Position numbers and translations under genes: made by a program
The notes under the pieces: model-generated
What the model was told of the DNA's origin: nothing
The model's database searches: none
What the model saw: only the letters and a program-made list of their open reading frames with translations
Part shown: positions 40,487 through 50,065 of the stretch, one piece after another
How the letters are laid out: every line of letters starts with the position of its first letter
Position numbering within the stretch: position 1 is the stretch's first letter
Assembly: GCF_025311495.1 (NCBI RefSeq)
Contig: NZ_CP104398.1
Location: 1,674,001-1,738,000 of the forward strand
Origin: Limosilactobacillus oris
Lineage (GTDB): Bacteria > Bacillota > Bacilli > Lactobacillales > Lactobacillaceae
DNA: 64,000 nt
Reading direction: 5' to 3'

Positions 40487-41047
40487 ATGGCTATTTTGAT
40501 TGTCATCCTGGTATTAGTTGTCATCATCGGTATCTACGTTGTGATGTACAACGGCTTGGTACAGTTACGGGTTCACGCCCAGGAGTCCTGGAGTCAGATT
40601 GATGTCCAGCTCCAACGGCGGAATGATTTAATTCCAAACTTAGTTTCCACGGTGAAGGGGTACAGTAAGTTTGAAGCCTCTACCCTAGCAAAGGTGACTG
40701 AGTTACGGACCGCGTTGAATAATGTGCCTGACGATGATCATGCTAAGAAAATGGAAGTTTCTAATCAATTGACTGGAACGTTGCGGACCTTATTCGCGGT
40801 TTCGGAAAATTATCCGGACTTGAAGGCGAGCGCTGAATACCAACAGTTGATGGAGGAACTAAGCAATACTGAAAATAAGATTGCATATTCCCGGCAACTG
40901 TACAACAGTACGGTGGCAGCGTTGAACGCAAAGATTCAATCGTTCCCTAGCAATATTGTTGCGAAGCTGCACCACTTTACACAGATTGATTACTTGCAGG
41001 TACCGGAAAGTGCGAAGGCAGCACCTAAGGTTTCGTTCGACGATTAG
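40487..41047 (+). CDS. lemA: LemA family protein
   Basis: An N-terminal membrane helix (about residues 2-21) with a short outer end, followed by long helices: VQLQRRNDLIPNLVSTVKGYSKFEASTLAKVTELR and ENKIAYSRQLYNSTVAALNAKIQSFPSNIVA are the LemA signatures. It has 186 residues. The function is not settled; lemA-htpX pairs are common in Gram-positives, and the 10-base gap to htpX shows an operon. An extended -10 (TGGTAAAAT, 40448-40456) lies upstream. Confidence 0.93.
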   Translation: MAILIVILVLVVIIGIYVVMYNGLVQLRVHAQESWSQIDVQLQRRNDLIPNLVSTVKGYSKFEASTLAKVTELRTALNNVPDDDHAKKMEVSNQLTGTLRTLFAVSENYPDLKASAEYQQLMEELSNTENKIAYSRQLYNSTVAALNAKIQSFPSNIVAKLHHFTQIDYLQVPESAKAAPKVSFDD

Positions 41048-41057
41048 GGTGAGCTAG

Positions 41058-41954
41058 ATGTTATACCAGCAAATTGCACAAAATAAGCGGAAAACCGTCC
41101 TCGTGATGGCCGGCTTTTTTCTGCTGGTGGCCCTAATCGGGGCGGCAATCGGCTACTTGTTTGCGCGCTCAGCGGTTGGTGGAGTTATCATTGCTGGGGT
41201 GATTGCCCTAGTATATATGGCGGTGATTATCGGCCAGTCGACGGACGTGGTGATGAATATGAACAATGCCCGCGAAATCCACTCTGCCCAGGAGGCACCA
41301 GCATTGTGGCACGTGGTCGAAGACATGGCGATAGTAGCACAGGTGCCGATGCCGCGGGTCTTTATTATTGATGATCCGAGTCCTAATGCCTTTGCCACCG
41401 GGAATAATCCAGAACACGCTGCGGTGGCTGCGACAACTGGTTTGATGGAGATTATGAACCGTGAAGAGCTGGAGGCAGTAATGGGCCACGAGATGAGTCA
41501 CGTCCGTAATTATGATATTCGTCTTCAAACGATTGCGCTGGCATTGTCAGCGGCAATCAGCATGTTGGTTAACTTTGCCGGCAACTTTTGGTGGTTTGGC
41601 GGAAGCAGAAGCGATGACGACGATGATAATAGTTGGGGTGTCTTTGCGATTTTGGGGTCGGTGCTGTTGATTATTCTGGCACCACTTGCAGCTACAATTG
41701 CTCAGATGGCCTTGTCGCGTAACCGTGAGTATTTAGCAGATGCCGGTTCAGTTGAACTGACACGGAACCCCCACGGGATGATCAGCGCATTAGAAAAGCT
41801 CAAAGAGGCCCAACCGATGAAACACGTTGCGCCTAGCAGCAGTGGCCTCTATATTAGCGATCCAGAGGAGAATGGTCGTCACCGCCGGTTTAGCGACTTG
41901 TTTGCGACTCACCCGCCATTGGATGCTCGCATCAAACGGCTAGAACAAATGTAA
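41058..41954 (+). CDS. htpX: Membrane zinc metalloprotease HtpX
   Basis: M48-family protease that degrades damaged membrane proteins. The zinc motif is HEMSH at residues 144-148, with the third ligand Glu in [13 protein letters not shown]. Membrane segments lie near residues 15-55 and 170-225, with a short acidic insert ([12 protein letters not shown]). The protein has 298 residues. It is co-transcribed with lemA. A weak stem with a T run (41962-41994) follows. Confidence 0.95.
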   Translation: MLYQQIAQNKRKTVLVMAGFFLLVALIGAAIGYLFARSAVGGVIIAGVIALVYMAVIIGQSTDVVMNMNNAREIHSAQEAPALWHVVEDMAIVAQVPMPRVFIIDDPSPNAFATGNNPEHAAVAATTGLMEIMNREELEAVMGHEMSHVRNYDIRLQTIALALSAAISMLVNFAGNFWWFGGSRSDDDDDNSWGVFAILGSVLLIILAPLAATIAQMALSRNREYLADAGSVELTRNPHGMISALEKLKEAQPMKHVAPSSSGLYISDPEENGRHRRFSDLFATHPPLDARIKRLEQM

Positions 41955-42099
41955 ATTTTAGGCAGGGAACGCGGAAGGCGGGACCTGCTTTTTTCGTTCT
42001 TTTAGCAAGATAGTTTTTCCTTAAAGAATGCCTTTATTTCCCGACGGTGGTATAATTAAAAAGCTAGACCAAAGTATCAAAAGAAGAGGTAGCTTTTCA

Positions 42100-43479
42100 A
42101 TGAAGATGAAGTTAGCGGAGATTGCGAAGGCAATTAACGCGCAAAATGAGATTGAACAATGGAAGGACATTGAGGTAACCAGTGTTTCTTTCGATAGCCG
42201 CCATTTGGAAAAAGGAGCTTTATTTGTTCCCCTCCAAGGGGCGCATGACGGTCACCAATACGTTGAAACCGCCTTTACCAATGGTGCGGCCGCCACTTTA
42301 TGGGCTAGTGATCACGAATTAACTAACAGCGACCATCCCGTTTTAGTGGTAACTGATCCCCTTAAAGCCCTTCAAGAGTTGGGAAAATACTACCTGCGCA
42401 AAATCAACCCAATCGTTGTTGCTGTTACGGGGAGCAATGGGAAAACCACCACTAAGGACATGATTGCTTCCATTTTGAGCACCCAACTTAACGTTACTAA
42501 GACCTATGCCAACTTTAACAATGAAATTGGGGTGCCGGTCACTCTTCTAAACATGGAAGCCAACACCGAGGTGGTAGTCGTTGAAATGGGGATGGACCGG
42601 TTCGGTCAGCTCGACTTCCTGAGCAAGCTGGTTAGCCCGGACATCGCGGTTATTACCATGATTGGGGAGGCCCATATCGAATTCTTCGGTACTCGGGACC
42701 GGATTGCGGATGCCAAAATGGAAATCGTAAACGGCTTAAAAGAGGATGGCCTCTTTGTGTACGATGGTGATGAACCGCTGCTCAATGAGCGGGCAGCAAA
42801 CATCACTCAACAGACAACCCGTTTTGGCCGCCAGTTAACTGATGTCTTATACGCAACGAGTGTTAACGCCGGCTCCCGCTCCATTGAATTTAAGGTTAAC
42901 GAGTGGCCTGACGAGCAATTCACGATCCCAATGGTGGGTGAATATAACGTTAACAATGCCCTTGCCGCCATGGCAGTTGCCAAGCGCCTGCACATCAGTC
43001 CAAACCATATTAAGACGGCACTGGCAAACGTCGAACTAACGGAGAATCGGGCGGAATGGTTCAAGAGCAAGAACGGTGCTCAAATTCTCAGTGATGTTTA
43101 TAATTCCAACCCGACGGCGGCAAAGCAGGTTTTAAAGACTCTCGCTGAAATGCCGGTCCAGGGACGGCGAATTGCGGTCCTTGGTGACATGCTTGAACTA
43201 GGGGAAGCCGCACCACGGCTGCACGCTAGCCTAGCAGAGCAAATTAACCCTGCTCAGATTCAAGAAGTATACCTGGTGGGAGCCGAAATGGCGCACCTAC
43301 AGGCTAAGCTCCAGGAGCAGGGCTATCCTGCGGCAGATATTCACTATTACCAGGCCGACCAGCTCGACCAGTTAACCGCCGCTTTGGAAGCCGACCTGCA
43401 GCCGGCCGACATGGTCCTATTGAAAGCCAGTCATGGTCTGCATTTAGAGCAGGTTCTAGCAGCAATTAAAGAACAATAG
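42100..43479 (+). CDS. murF: UDP-MurNAc-tripeptide D-alanyl-D-alanine ligase
   Basis: Adds D-Ala-D-Ala to the peptidoglycan precursor. The Mur ligase ATP loop is VTGSNGKTTTKDM near residue 112; YANFNNEIGVPVTLL, VVEMGMDRFGQ and ENRAEWFKSKNGAQILSDVYNSNPTA mark MurF. It has 459 residues. Two ATG codons are close (42100, 42106); the first lies 10 bases from GAGG. Its substrate D-Ala-D-Ala depends on Alr, encoded at 50066. The next gene, cshA, follows with 66 bases, as in many lactobacilli. Confidence 0.96.
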   Translation: MKMKLAEIAKAINAQNEIEQWKDIEVTSVSFDSRHLEKGALFVPLQGAHDGHQYVETAFTNGAAATLWASDHELTNSDHPVLVVTDPLKALQELGKYYLRKINPIVVAVTGSNGKTTTKDMIASILSTQLNVTKTYANFNNEIGVPVTLLNMEANTEVVVVEMGMDRFGQLDFLSKLVSPDIAVITMIGEAHIEFFGTRDRIADAKMEIVNGLKEDGLFVYDGDEPLLNERAANITQQTTRFGRQLTDVLYATSVNAGSRSIEFKVNEWPDEQFTIPMVGEYNVNNALAAMAVAKRLHISPNHIKTALANVELTENRAEWFKSKNGAQILSDVYNSNPTAAKQVLKTLAEMPVQGRRIAVLGDMLELGEAAPRLHASLAEQINPAQIQEVYLVGAEMAHLQAKLQEQGYPAADIHYYQADQLDQLTAALEADLQPADMVLLKASHGLHLEQVLAAIKEQ

Positions 43480-43545
43480 TAACTGATTACCAGCCGATTG
43501 GTGATGTTTTCACCCGTCGACTGGTCATTTTTAGGAGGAAATTTT

Positions 43546-45042
43546 TTGAAGTTTAGCGAATTAGGTTTATCGCAAAGTTTATTAAAAGCAATTAAGCGGA
43601 GCGGCTACGAAGAGGCCACCCCAATTCAGGAACAGACGATTCCAATGGTCTTGAAGGGACAGGACGTCATTGGCCAGGCCCAGACAGGGACAGGGAAAAC
43701 CGCCGCGTTTGGTTTACCGATTATTGAGCACGTCGATACGGACAACCCAAATATCCAAGCGCTGATTATCTCCCCGACTCGTGAACTGGCAATCCAAACT
43801 CAGGAGGAACTTTACCGCCTGGGCAAGGATAAGCATGTCCGGGTTCAAGTAGTATATGGGGGTGCGGATATTCGCCGGCAGATCAAGAGTCTCAAGCACC
43901 ATCCCCAAATCCTCGTCGGAACTCCTGGCCGGCTGCGTGACCACATTAACCGTCATACCGTCAAACTGGGTCACATCCAAACCCTTGTATTAGACGAAGC
44001 CGACGAAATGCTGAACATGGGCTTCTTAGAAGACATTGAAGCGATCATCAAGGAAACGCCAGCTGAGCGGCAAACCCTCCTTTTCTCGGCGACAATGCCG
44101 CCAGAAATCAAGCGGATTGGCGAGCAGTTCATGACTAACCCGGAAACTGTCCGGATTAAGGCTAAGGAACTGACGACCGACCTGGTTGACCAGTACTACG
44201 TCCGGGCCCGGGATTACGAAAAGTTTGACATCATGACCCGGCTGATCGACGTCCAAGATCCGGACTTGACGATTGTCTTCGGACGTACCAAACGGCGGGT
44301 TGATGAGCTGTCAAAGGGACTGATTGCCCGGGGGTACAACGCCGCCGGAATTCATGGTGACCTCACCCAGGACCGACGCACGAAGATCATGAAGAAATTC
44401 AAGAACGGGGACCTGGATATCCTGGTTGCAACCGACGTGGCCGCACGGGGCCTCGATATTTCCGGTGTGACCCACGTTTATAATTACGATATCCCATCCG
44501 ATCCGGATAGCTATGTCCACCGAATTGGACGGACAGGTCGGGCCGGACACCACGGAACGTCACTGACCTTTGTAACGCCAAATGAAATGGAATATTTGCA
44601 TGAGATTGAAAAACTGACCCGGGTGCGGATGTTACCACTGAAGCCCCCATCTGCCGAAGAGGCCTTCAAGGGACAGGTTGCCAGCGCCTTTAACGACATT
44701 GACGAGTTAATTGCACAAGATTCCACCGATCGGTATAAAGAGGCCGCAGAGGAGCTCCTGGAGAGCCATGACGCAATGGACCTGGTTGCAGCCCTTCTCA
44801 ATGATATGACGAAGGAGGCGGCTAGCGAGGTTCCGGTTAAGATTACTCCAGAGCGCCCGTTGCCACGTCGTCACCACGGTAGTAAGCGTACTGATTACCA
44901 TGGTGGCAACCACCGGCACTACAATGGTAATCGACGGGGAAATGGCCGTTACCGTTCACGGGGTCACCGCGGTGATAATCACGGTCGCAGCCACTCCAGC
45001 CGCCACGCCTTTAATATCCGCCACCGTAAGGATAAGGAATAA
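43546..45042 (+). CDS. cshA: DEAD-box RNA helicase CshA
   Basis: ATP-dependent RNA helicase of cold adaptation and RNA decay. Motifs in order: Q motif (FSELGLSQSLLKAIKRSGYEEATPIQ), AQTGTGKT, PTRELAIQ, DEAD, SAT, then VATDVAARGLDI and HRIGRTGRAG. The C-terminal tail after about residue 430 is rich in Gly, Arg, His and Asn, typical of RNA-binding tails. The TTG at 43546 has AGGAGG seven bases upstream and fits the family N-terminus; an earlier in-frame ATG does not. Confidence 0.96.
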   Translation: MKFSELGLSQSLLKAIKRSGYEEATPIQEQTIPMVLKGQDVIGQAQTGTGKTAAFGLPIIEHVDTDNPNIQALIISPTRELAIQTQEELYRLGKDKHVRVQVVYGGADIRRQIKSLKHHPQILVGTPGRLRDHINRHTVKLGHIQTLVLDEADEMLNMGFLEDIEAIIKETPAERQTLLFSATMPPEIKRIGEQFMTNPETVRIKAKELTTDLVDQYYVRARDYEKFDIMTRLIDVQDPDLTIVFGRTKRRVDELSKGLIARGYNAAGIHGDLTQDRRTKIMKKFKNGDLDILVATDVAARGLDISGVTHVYNYDIPSDPDSYVHRIGRTGRAGHHGTSLTFVTPNEMEYLHEIEKLTRVRMLPLKPPSAEEAFKGQVASAFNDIDELIAQDSTDRYKEAAEELLESHDAMDLVAALLNDMTKEAASEVPVKITPERPLPRRHHGSKRTDYHGGNHRHYNGNRRGNGRYRSRGHRGDNHGRSHSSRHAFNIRHRKDKE

Positions 45043-45212
45043 AGCAAGTGCCAGGGCTGTGCCACTGAACAGCATAAGCAATATGGGACTGGAAATTAAC
45101 TCAACCGCGTAGCTACTTAGTAGATGATGAGGCCTCAGCGCAATCGCTGGCTGCCGGGTTAAGTGCTGATCCACCAGTGTTTGACCTACTCCAAGTCGGC
45201 TAACTGCGCGGT

Positions 45213-45258
45213 AAAAGACACCAAAAATCAGTTTGCCAACCGATTCTTGGTGTCTTTT
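45213..45258. terminator. Bidirectional terminator downstream of cshA
   Basis: A stem of about 17 bp (45213-45229 with 45242-45258) begins with AAAA and ends with TTTT, suited to both strands. Confidence 0.85.
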
Positions 45259-45320
45259 CTCACTCTTATAAAGTCCTGACCTAGCAAAGAAGATAGGATA
45301 ATTTTGAATCCTAAACGAAT

Positions 45321-45359
45321 AAAACCACTGATGACCAGCACGGCCATCAGTGGTTTTTT
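45321..45359. terminator. Bidirectional terminator downstream of dltD
   Basis: A 13-bp stem (45321-45333 with 45345-45357) is flanked by A and T runs, five bases after the end of dltD on the opposite strand. Confidence 0.87.
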
Positions 45360-45363
45360 ACGT

Positions 45364-46653
45364 TTACTTCAATTGTTCTTTGAAATGCTCTAAGTTAGCT
45401 GGGGTTGGATTAAGGTTTGCCCACCTTTGAGTCAAAAATTGGTCACTCAACCGATAATGCGGTGCCGGCTGTTTGCTGGTAATGAAGCTATTGGAAGCTC
45501 GATCAAATTTGACCCAGCCAGCCCAGCCGATGTGAATAGTGTCTTCCATAAAGGAAGTCTTGCCGCCATCATGGGAAAGGTCGAGCACGTTGTTGAAACC
45601 TTGTTCGCGGAGCTGGAACTTAATCTTGTTCACCGAACGGTAGTACATCTGCATATCCAGGCCAGTGAACTTTTCCCACTTGGCATTAACCGGTGGAATT
45701 ACGAACAGCACGTTGGTGTTCGTGTTCTTAAACTGGTTTAAGACAACTTGCAGGTCACCATATTCCGGTGATTGAGTATAGTTCAGGTGCCGCTGACTAC
45801 CCGCCAGCCGTTTTTCGTGCGGCTTGATCTTCTTAGTGTAGAAACTATTTTTAACCCGGAAACGGTTGTTAGTGGTATCCCGTTCACCGGTTGCCTCAGC
45901 GTCCTTATACAGCTGGTCGTAGTTATACTTTTTCGGCAGTTTGTTAACGTTTGGCAGGATGTGTTTCTGGTAGTTCTTGTTAATTTGGAACTCTGAGAAG
46001 AGGGCGTCTTCGTGCTTGAGCATCGCCACCCGTGTGTTGATTACCAACCGGTCCCAGCCGCTAAGGGCATGACCAGCCGCAATCTTACGGGCTGCAGCCC
46101 CAATCGTCCCGTCCGTTCCTAGGAGGGTCAGCAACCGGCGTGCGGTATACCGGTCGTATGGTGACCGTGGATTGGCTTTTTGCAGCCAGCTCAGGTCGGC
46201 ATACGCCCCGTTATAAAACTTGAATGCTGGGGTTTTGACGCCCTGCTTGGTAAACCATTGGGGAGAAATAATGTAGACTGCCTTTTGGTCCGTTAACTGG
46301 TTTTCCATCGAATTAATGTTGAAAAACTGGGGCAGTGACTGGGTTCCCCGGGAACCAAATAGGAAGGGCGTGTAATTATGGTACCGCGCGGCCATTACGG
46401 ATGGGTGATACTTATCCATCCGCCGCAGCTCGCTGGAACCAAAAAAGGGTACAAATTTGGTCTGGTGATTGCTCATGGCCTGCTGCTTAATTGATTGGTT
46501 TTTAAAGACAACTGGGCTGAGCGAAACGGCCGCTTGTTTCTCCATGGCGGTGCTGTGTTTATTTTTAATTGGTAACGAGAACAGCACCACAATCAGGACA
46601 AACGCCAGGATAACAGGGCCAAAGATGGACCACAGTTTCCGGCGGTTATGCAT
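45364..46653 (-). CDS. dltD: D-alanyl-lipoteichoic acid biosynthesis protein DltD
   Basis: Membrane-anchored protein of the D-alanylation system, with an SGNH-like extracellular domain that helps transfer D-Ala to teichoic acid. One N-terminal membrane helix (about 10-29). The motif FFGSSELRRMDKYHPS has the active Ser, and the region near the end (EDTIHIGWAGWVKFD) contains the catalytic Asp-His. It has 429 residues. The start overlaps dltC by 8 bases. A strong terminator follows, so it ends the dlt operon. Confidence 0.95.
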   Translation of the reverse strand: MHNRRKLWSIFGPVILAFVLIVVLFSLPIKNKHSTAMEKQAAVSLSPVVFKNQSIKQQAMSNHQTKFVPFFGSSELRRMDKYHPSVMAARYHNYTPFLFGSRGTQSLPQFFNINSMENQLTDQKAVYIISPQWFTKQGVKTPAFKFYNGAYADLSWLQKANPRSPYDRYTARRLLTLLGTDGTIGAAARKIAAGHALSGWDRLVINTRVAMLKHEDALFSEFQINKNYQKHILPNVNKLPKKYNYDQLYKDAEATGERDTTNNRFRVKNSFYTKKIKPHEKRLAGSQRHLNYTQSPEYGDLQVVLNQFKNTNTNVLFVIPPVNAKWEKFTGLDMQMYYRSVNKIKFQLREQGFNNVLDLSHDGGKTSFMEDTIHIGWAGWVKFDRASNSFITSKQPAPHYRLSDQFLTQRWANLNPTPANLEHFKEQLK

Positions 46654-46885
46654 TTTGAAGCTCCTTTACCCGTTGTTCAATCTTTTCAATTGTGTTCCAC
46701 TGGCTCCGGTCAAATTCAGAAACCGGAACTTGAACATCAAAGGCATCTTGCAAGCCTAACAGCAGGCTAACCGTTGCCATGGAGTCCAAGAGGCCACTGG
46801 TAAACAGGTCTTGGGAAGCATCGCTAAAATCAGCCGCGTCCCGGCCAGTTGCGTCAGCTAAAATGTTAATAATTTGTTCTTGCAT
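46646..46885 (-). CDS. dltC: D-alanyl carrier protein DltC
   Basis: Acyl-carrier-like protein of 79 residues that receives D-Ala from DltA. The phosphopantetheine serine is in GLLDSMATV near residue 35. AGGAGG lies ten bases before the ATG. It lies between dltB and dltD in the usual order. Confidence 0.97.
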   Translation of the reverse strand: MQEQIINILADATGRDAADFSDASQDLFTSGLLDSMATVSLLLGLQDAFDVQVPVSEFDRSQWNTIEKIEQRVKELQNA

Positions 46886-46914
46886 AATCGTAAATCCTCC
46901 TAAAATCGATGTGG

Positions 46915-48132
46915 TTAGCTAAATAAAAAGGTATCCAAGAAACCACTAAAAATCAAAAATGTAAACATAACAAAGTTAAAGGTAACAAAAATGGCAATTC
47001 CCGTGGTCAGCTTATTGTGGGGCAGGTTTGGCAGCCGTTTTCGCTTGAACCGTAACCACCAGTCATTCGCCACTAGGGCAAAACCGTGCAGGAAACCATA
47101 CAAAATATAGTACCAGGTGATGCCGTGCCAAAAGCCCATCAAAACCATGTTAAGCATATAAGCGGTCGATGACAAGGCATTCCGGTTCTTAAACCAGCGT
47201 TTTTTGGTTGCCATGAAGACAAAGCGCATGAAAATGTAGTCACGGAACCAGAACGACAGGCTGATGTGCCAACGGTTCCAGAACTCTTTGATGTTCTTGG
47301 ACTTAAATGGCTGCTTGAAGTTCATCGGGGTCTGGACACCCATAAAATAGGAAATCGCGACCGCAAAGAGCGAGTAGCCGGCAAAGTCGAAGAAGAGGTA
47401 GAAACCGTACGTGTACATTACCCCCAGCATGCTCCAGGAGAACAGACTGTGGTTAATCATGGCCTGCTGTTCAAAGAACGGGTAAAAGTTTTGTCCGAAG
47501 AAGTAACCAATCACGAACTTGTACAAGAAACCGAGGAAGAGGTAGAAAATCCCCTTGCTGACCAGGTTCAGGTAGTCTTCCCGTGACGGGACTTTCCGGT
47601 AGTCCTTTTCGAAACGCCGGTAGCGATCGATTGGTCCGGAGGTAATCGTCGGCATAAACAGGATAAAGCGGACAAACTTCCAGGGAGAAATTTCCTTAAT
47701 CATTCCGTCCCGGGTTTCGATAATGGTTCCAACGGCCCGGAAAGTCAGGTAAGAAATCCCCAAAAAGCCGAGTAGGGAGTTATGGCCCACCATTGCTGGC
47801 GAGAGCTTTACGATTACCAGCGGCAGGATGGATAAGCCAGACAGCAGGTAAAAGACACCGGTGCTGTTCTGCCGTTGCCGGTAGCGGGCGTAAAACATCA
47901 CGAGCAGGGTTTCGTATATTACGTAGACGATCAGTGAAATCCCCTGCTGCCAGCTGCTGCCGTCAAACATTAAGAAAATGAAGACGAAGCTGATCAGTGC
48001 TTCGTACCAGCTAAACCGTTTGCCAAAGTAAAGGCCGATCCCCAGCGGTAAAAGGGCAAGAATTAAGTAGACAAAGTAGACTGGGGTTCCGTAGGCGCTA
48101 AAGTTTGGCAGACTTGAGATCCAATTAATCAT
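46915..48132 (-). CDS. dltB: D-alanyl transfer protein DltB (MBOAT family)
   Basis: Polytopic membrane O-acyltransferase, 405 residues with about ten hydrophobic segments. It takes D-Ala from DltC toward the outer face. MBOAT features are FWNRWHISLSFWFRDYIFMRF and MGFWHGITWYYILYGFLHG with the catalytic His. The ATG overlaps the dltA stop (TAATG), so translation is coupled. Confidence 0.96.
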   Translation of the reverse strand: MINWISSLPNFSAYGTPVYFVYLILALLPLGIGLYFGKRFSWYEALISFVFIFLMFDGSSWQQGISLIVYVIYETLLVMFYARYRQRQNSTGVFYLLSGLSILPLVIVKLSPAMVGHNSLLGFLGISYLTFRAVGTIIETRDGMIKEISPWKFVRFILFMPTITSGPIDRYRRFEKDYRKVPSREDYLNLVSKGIFYLFLGFLYKFVIGYFFGQNFYPFFEQQAMINHSLFSWSMLGVMYTYGFYLFFDFAGYSLFAVAISYFMGVQTPMNFKQPFKSKNIKEFWNRWHISLSFWFRDYIFMRFVFMATKKRWFKNRNALSSTAYMLNMVLMGFWHGITWYYILYGFLHGFALVANDWWLRFKRKRLPNLPHNKLTTGIAIFVTFNFVMFTFLIFSGFLDTFLFS

Positions 48133-49664
48133 TATTGATTGACCTCTTTAATCATTTGCTTAACTGCAATCTTGCCATTTGCAGACATCGGGAAGCTGTC
48201 TCGGTAAATGAATTGGGTCGGCATCATGTATGGCATGATGAGTTCCTTGAGGCTTTCCCGGATTTGAGCGGTCAGTTTGGCTGGCTCCTCGTCAGCATAG
48301 TCCTTCTTGGGGATGACCGCGGCGATCAGGTGGGTAACCTTGCCGTCCCGGTTGTATTTCGGCAGCGCCACTGTCTGCTTGATATACGGGCTCTTTTCTA
48401 GGCTGGCCCGTACTTCATCCAATTCAATCCGGAAGCCGTGGAGTTTAATTTGAAAGTCCATCCGCCCCTTGTGGTGGAGAAGACCATCTTCGTCAAGCAC
48501 TCCCGCGTCCCCGGTCCGGTATGCTGGCTGGCCGTTCAGCTCGAAAAAGGCTTGAGCGGTCTTTTCAGGGTTGTTCATGTAGCCGTGGGCAACGCTGTCC
48601 CCAGCAATGATGATTTCTCCTTGTTCTCCCGGGGTAGTTACCTGCTGGTCGCCCTGCCAAATTGACAATTCTACTCCCGGCTTGGCATAGCCAACGGGGA
48701 GGCGGTCATTGTTCGCCGCAATTTCAGGAGTGATTTCAATTCCGGAAACAGCGACCGTGGCCTCCGTGGGCCCGTAAGTGTTGAAAATATGGGCGTGGGG
48801 GAAGCGCTTGTGCAGGTTTTGAGCGGTCTTGACCGTCAGCTCTTCACCGCAGAACAGGAAGTCGGTGATTCCCGGCATCTGCTGTTCACTAAAGGCCGGG
48901 CTTAACATCAGCATATCCGCAAACGAAGGGGTCCCGACAAAGACGTTGAGGTCTAGTTTAGGCAAGGCCGTAAAGAGCTGCCCGAAGTTTTCAACCACGT
49001 CATGCGGCAGGGCCTTGATCGTGCTCCCGCTCATCAGGGCCGGGTATAAGAACATATTTGAAAGGTCAAACGAATATGGCGGTTGTCCCAGGTAGTTGGC
49101 ATGGGCCGGTAGGTCAAATTCGTCACTCAGCATCCAGTTGGTGAAGGTTACCAGGTTGTCGTGGCTGACTTCCACCCCTTTAGGAGAACCGGTTGTCCCT
49201 GAGGTAAACAGGATGTAGGCGAGGTCGTCCCCCGTGACGGGGTTCGGGTCATCAAACGCTTCGTGCGCATTGATGGCCTGGTTGATGGCGTCCCGGTCAA
49301 TTACCGGTGCGCTCACCACGAGCTGGTCACCAGGGAAAGCGTCAATTGCCAACACCAGACTAGGCTTTCCGGTGTCAAGGATCGATTGAATCCGTGGTAG
49401 CGCTGAGTCAGCGGCTACCGGGATGTAGGAATGCCCCGTTTTTAAAGCGGCCCAGAAACTGGCTAACATCTCATACTGGTGGTCGCCAAAGACTAAAATT
49501 GGGCTGTGGTCCGGTAGTGACTGCTGGTCGAGCCAAGCAGCCAAACTGTCCGCAGCCGCCTTTAATTCACCATAAGTAGTGCTCCTGCCCATTTCGTCGT
49601 AGGCCAGCCGGTCCTGGTTGGCCATGGCGATCTGGTCAAAAGCATTAACAAGATTTGTAATCAA
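48132..49664 (-). CDS. dltA: D-alanine--D-alanyl carrier protein ligase DltA
   Basis: Adenylates D-Ala and loads it on DltC. ANL-family motifs: LFTSGTTGSPKGVEVSH near residue 150, NTYGPTEATV, YRTGDAG and the C-terminal Lys in SANGKIAVKQ. A TTG at 49664 has GGAGGAG six bases upstream and gives a 510-residue protein with the usual N-terminus (LITNLVNAFDQIA). An ATG at 49691 in the same frame overlaps the dltX end and lacks a site, so the TTG is preferred. It lies 16 bases after dltX. Confidence 0.95.
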   Translation of the reverse strand: MITNLVNAFDQIAMANQDRLAYDEMGRSTTYGELKAAADSLAAWLDQQSLPDHSPILVFGDHQYEMLASFWAALKTGHSYIPVAADSALPRIQSILDTGKPSLVLAIDAFPGDQLVVSAPVIDRDAINQAINAHEAFDDPNPVTGDDLAYILFTSGTTGSPKGVEVSHDNLVTFTNWMLSDEFDLPAHANYLGQPPYSFDLSNMFLYPALMSGSTIKALPHDVVENFGQLFTALPKLDLNVFVGTPSFADMLMLSPAFSEQQMPGITDFLFCGEELTVKTAQNLHKRFPHAHIFNTYGPTEATVAVSGIEITPEIAANNDRLPVGYAKPGVELSIWQGDQQVTTPGEQGEIIIAGDSVAHGYMNNPEKTAQAFFELNGQPAYRTGDAGVLDEDGLLHHKGRMDFQIKLHGFRIELDEVRASLEKSPYIKQTVALPKYNRDGKVTHLIAAVIPKKDYADEEPAKLTAQIRESLKELIMPYMMPTQFIYRDSFPMSANGKIAVKQMIKEVNQ

Positions 49665-49680
49665 TTTATTCTCCTCCACG

Positions 49681-49827
49681 TTAGAATTCATTATAAATAA
49701 ACGGTTCTTGTCCTGCACCATAGTACCCGTATAGGTAAACCAGCAGGAGAATTACGATAAAGTAAAAGACCGTTTTTAAGATGAACTTTAGTGTGGGATG
49801 ATTCTTAATACTTTTGGAAAAGATTAT
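49681..49827 (-). CDS. dltX: DltX, small membrane protein of D-alanylation, non-standard start codon
   Basis: A 48-codon frame just before dltA encodes one membrane helix (FILKTVFYFIVILLLVYLYG) and ends in GQEPFIYNEF, matching the DltX C-terminal motif. DltX joins DltB and DltD in the transfer of D-Ala. An AAAGGAG site lies at the start, but the frame has no ATG, GTG or TTG. After an in-frame TGA the first codons are TTC, ATA (49827) and ATC (49824); ATA is six bases from the site. A single change of ATG to ATA would explain it. Whether it is still translated is not known. Confidence 0.8.
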   Translation of the reverse strand: MIFSKSIKNHPTLKFILKTVFYFIVILLLVYLYGYYGAGQEPFIYNEF

Positions 49828-49857
49828 GAATCACTCCTTTCGCTTATAAGAAAATAC

Positions 49858-49969
49858 CACGTTTTACTAAAATAGTGAATTTACTATGGTAATTTTAATG
49901 ATTTTGTAAGCAATTCACCAGTAAAACGTGACAATAGAATTATATATCAATTCCGTCGCATGGTGAATT
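49858..49969 (-). promoter_or_regulatory. dlt promoter with large bipartite inverted repeats
   Basis: On the minus strand TTCACC (49967-49962), 17 bases and TATAAT (49944-49939) form the promoter. The leader contains CACGTTTTACT (49858-49868) and AGTAAAACGTG (49920-49930), exact inverted copies, with inner arms GTGAATT (49875-49881) and AATTCAC (49912-49918). AATTCACCA (49912-49920) is also the inverted copy of TGGTGAATT (49961-49969) over the -35 box. It looks like a repressor/activator operator or an RNA switch for the dlt operon; the regulator is not identified. Confidence 0.6.
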
Positions 49970-50065
49970 AATCTTTATGATTTATAACTTGACCTGTGCG
50001 TCTCGCTATGATTTTTGATAAAATTGAAGTCAATGTAAAATTTTTAATCGGGAAAGTGAGTAATA

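Larger units (their letters stand above)
45043..45363. other. Convergent intergenic region
   Basis: The gap between cshA and dltD holds two strong terminators at its right half (given separately). The left 160 bases show no ORF with a ribosome-binding site and no RNA that I recognise. Confidence 0.5.
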
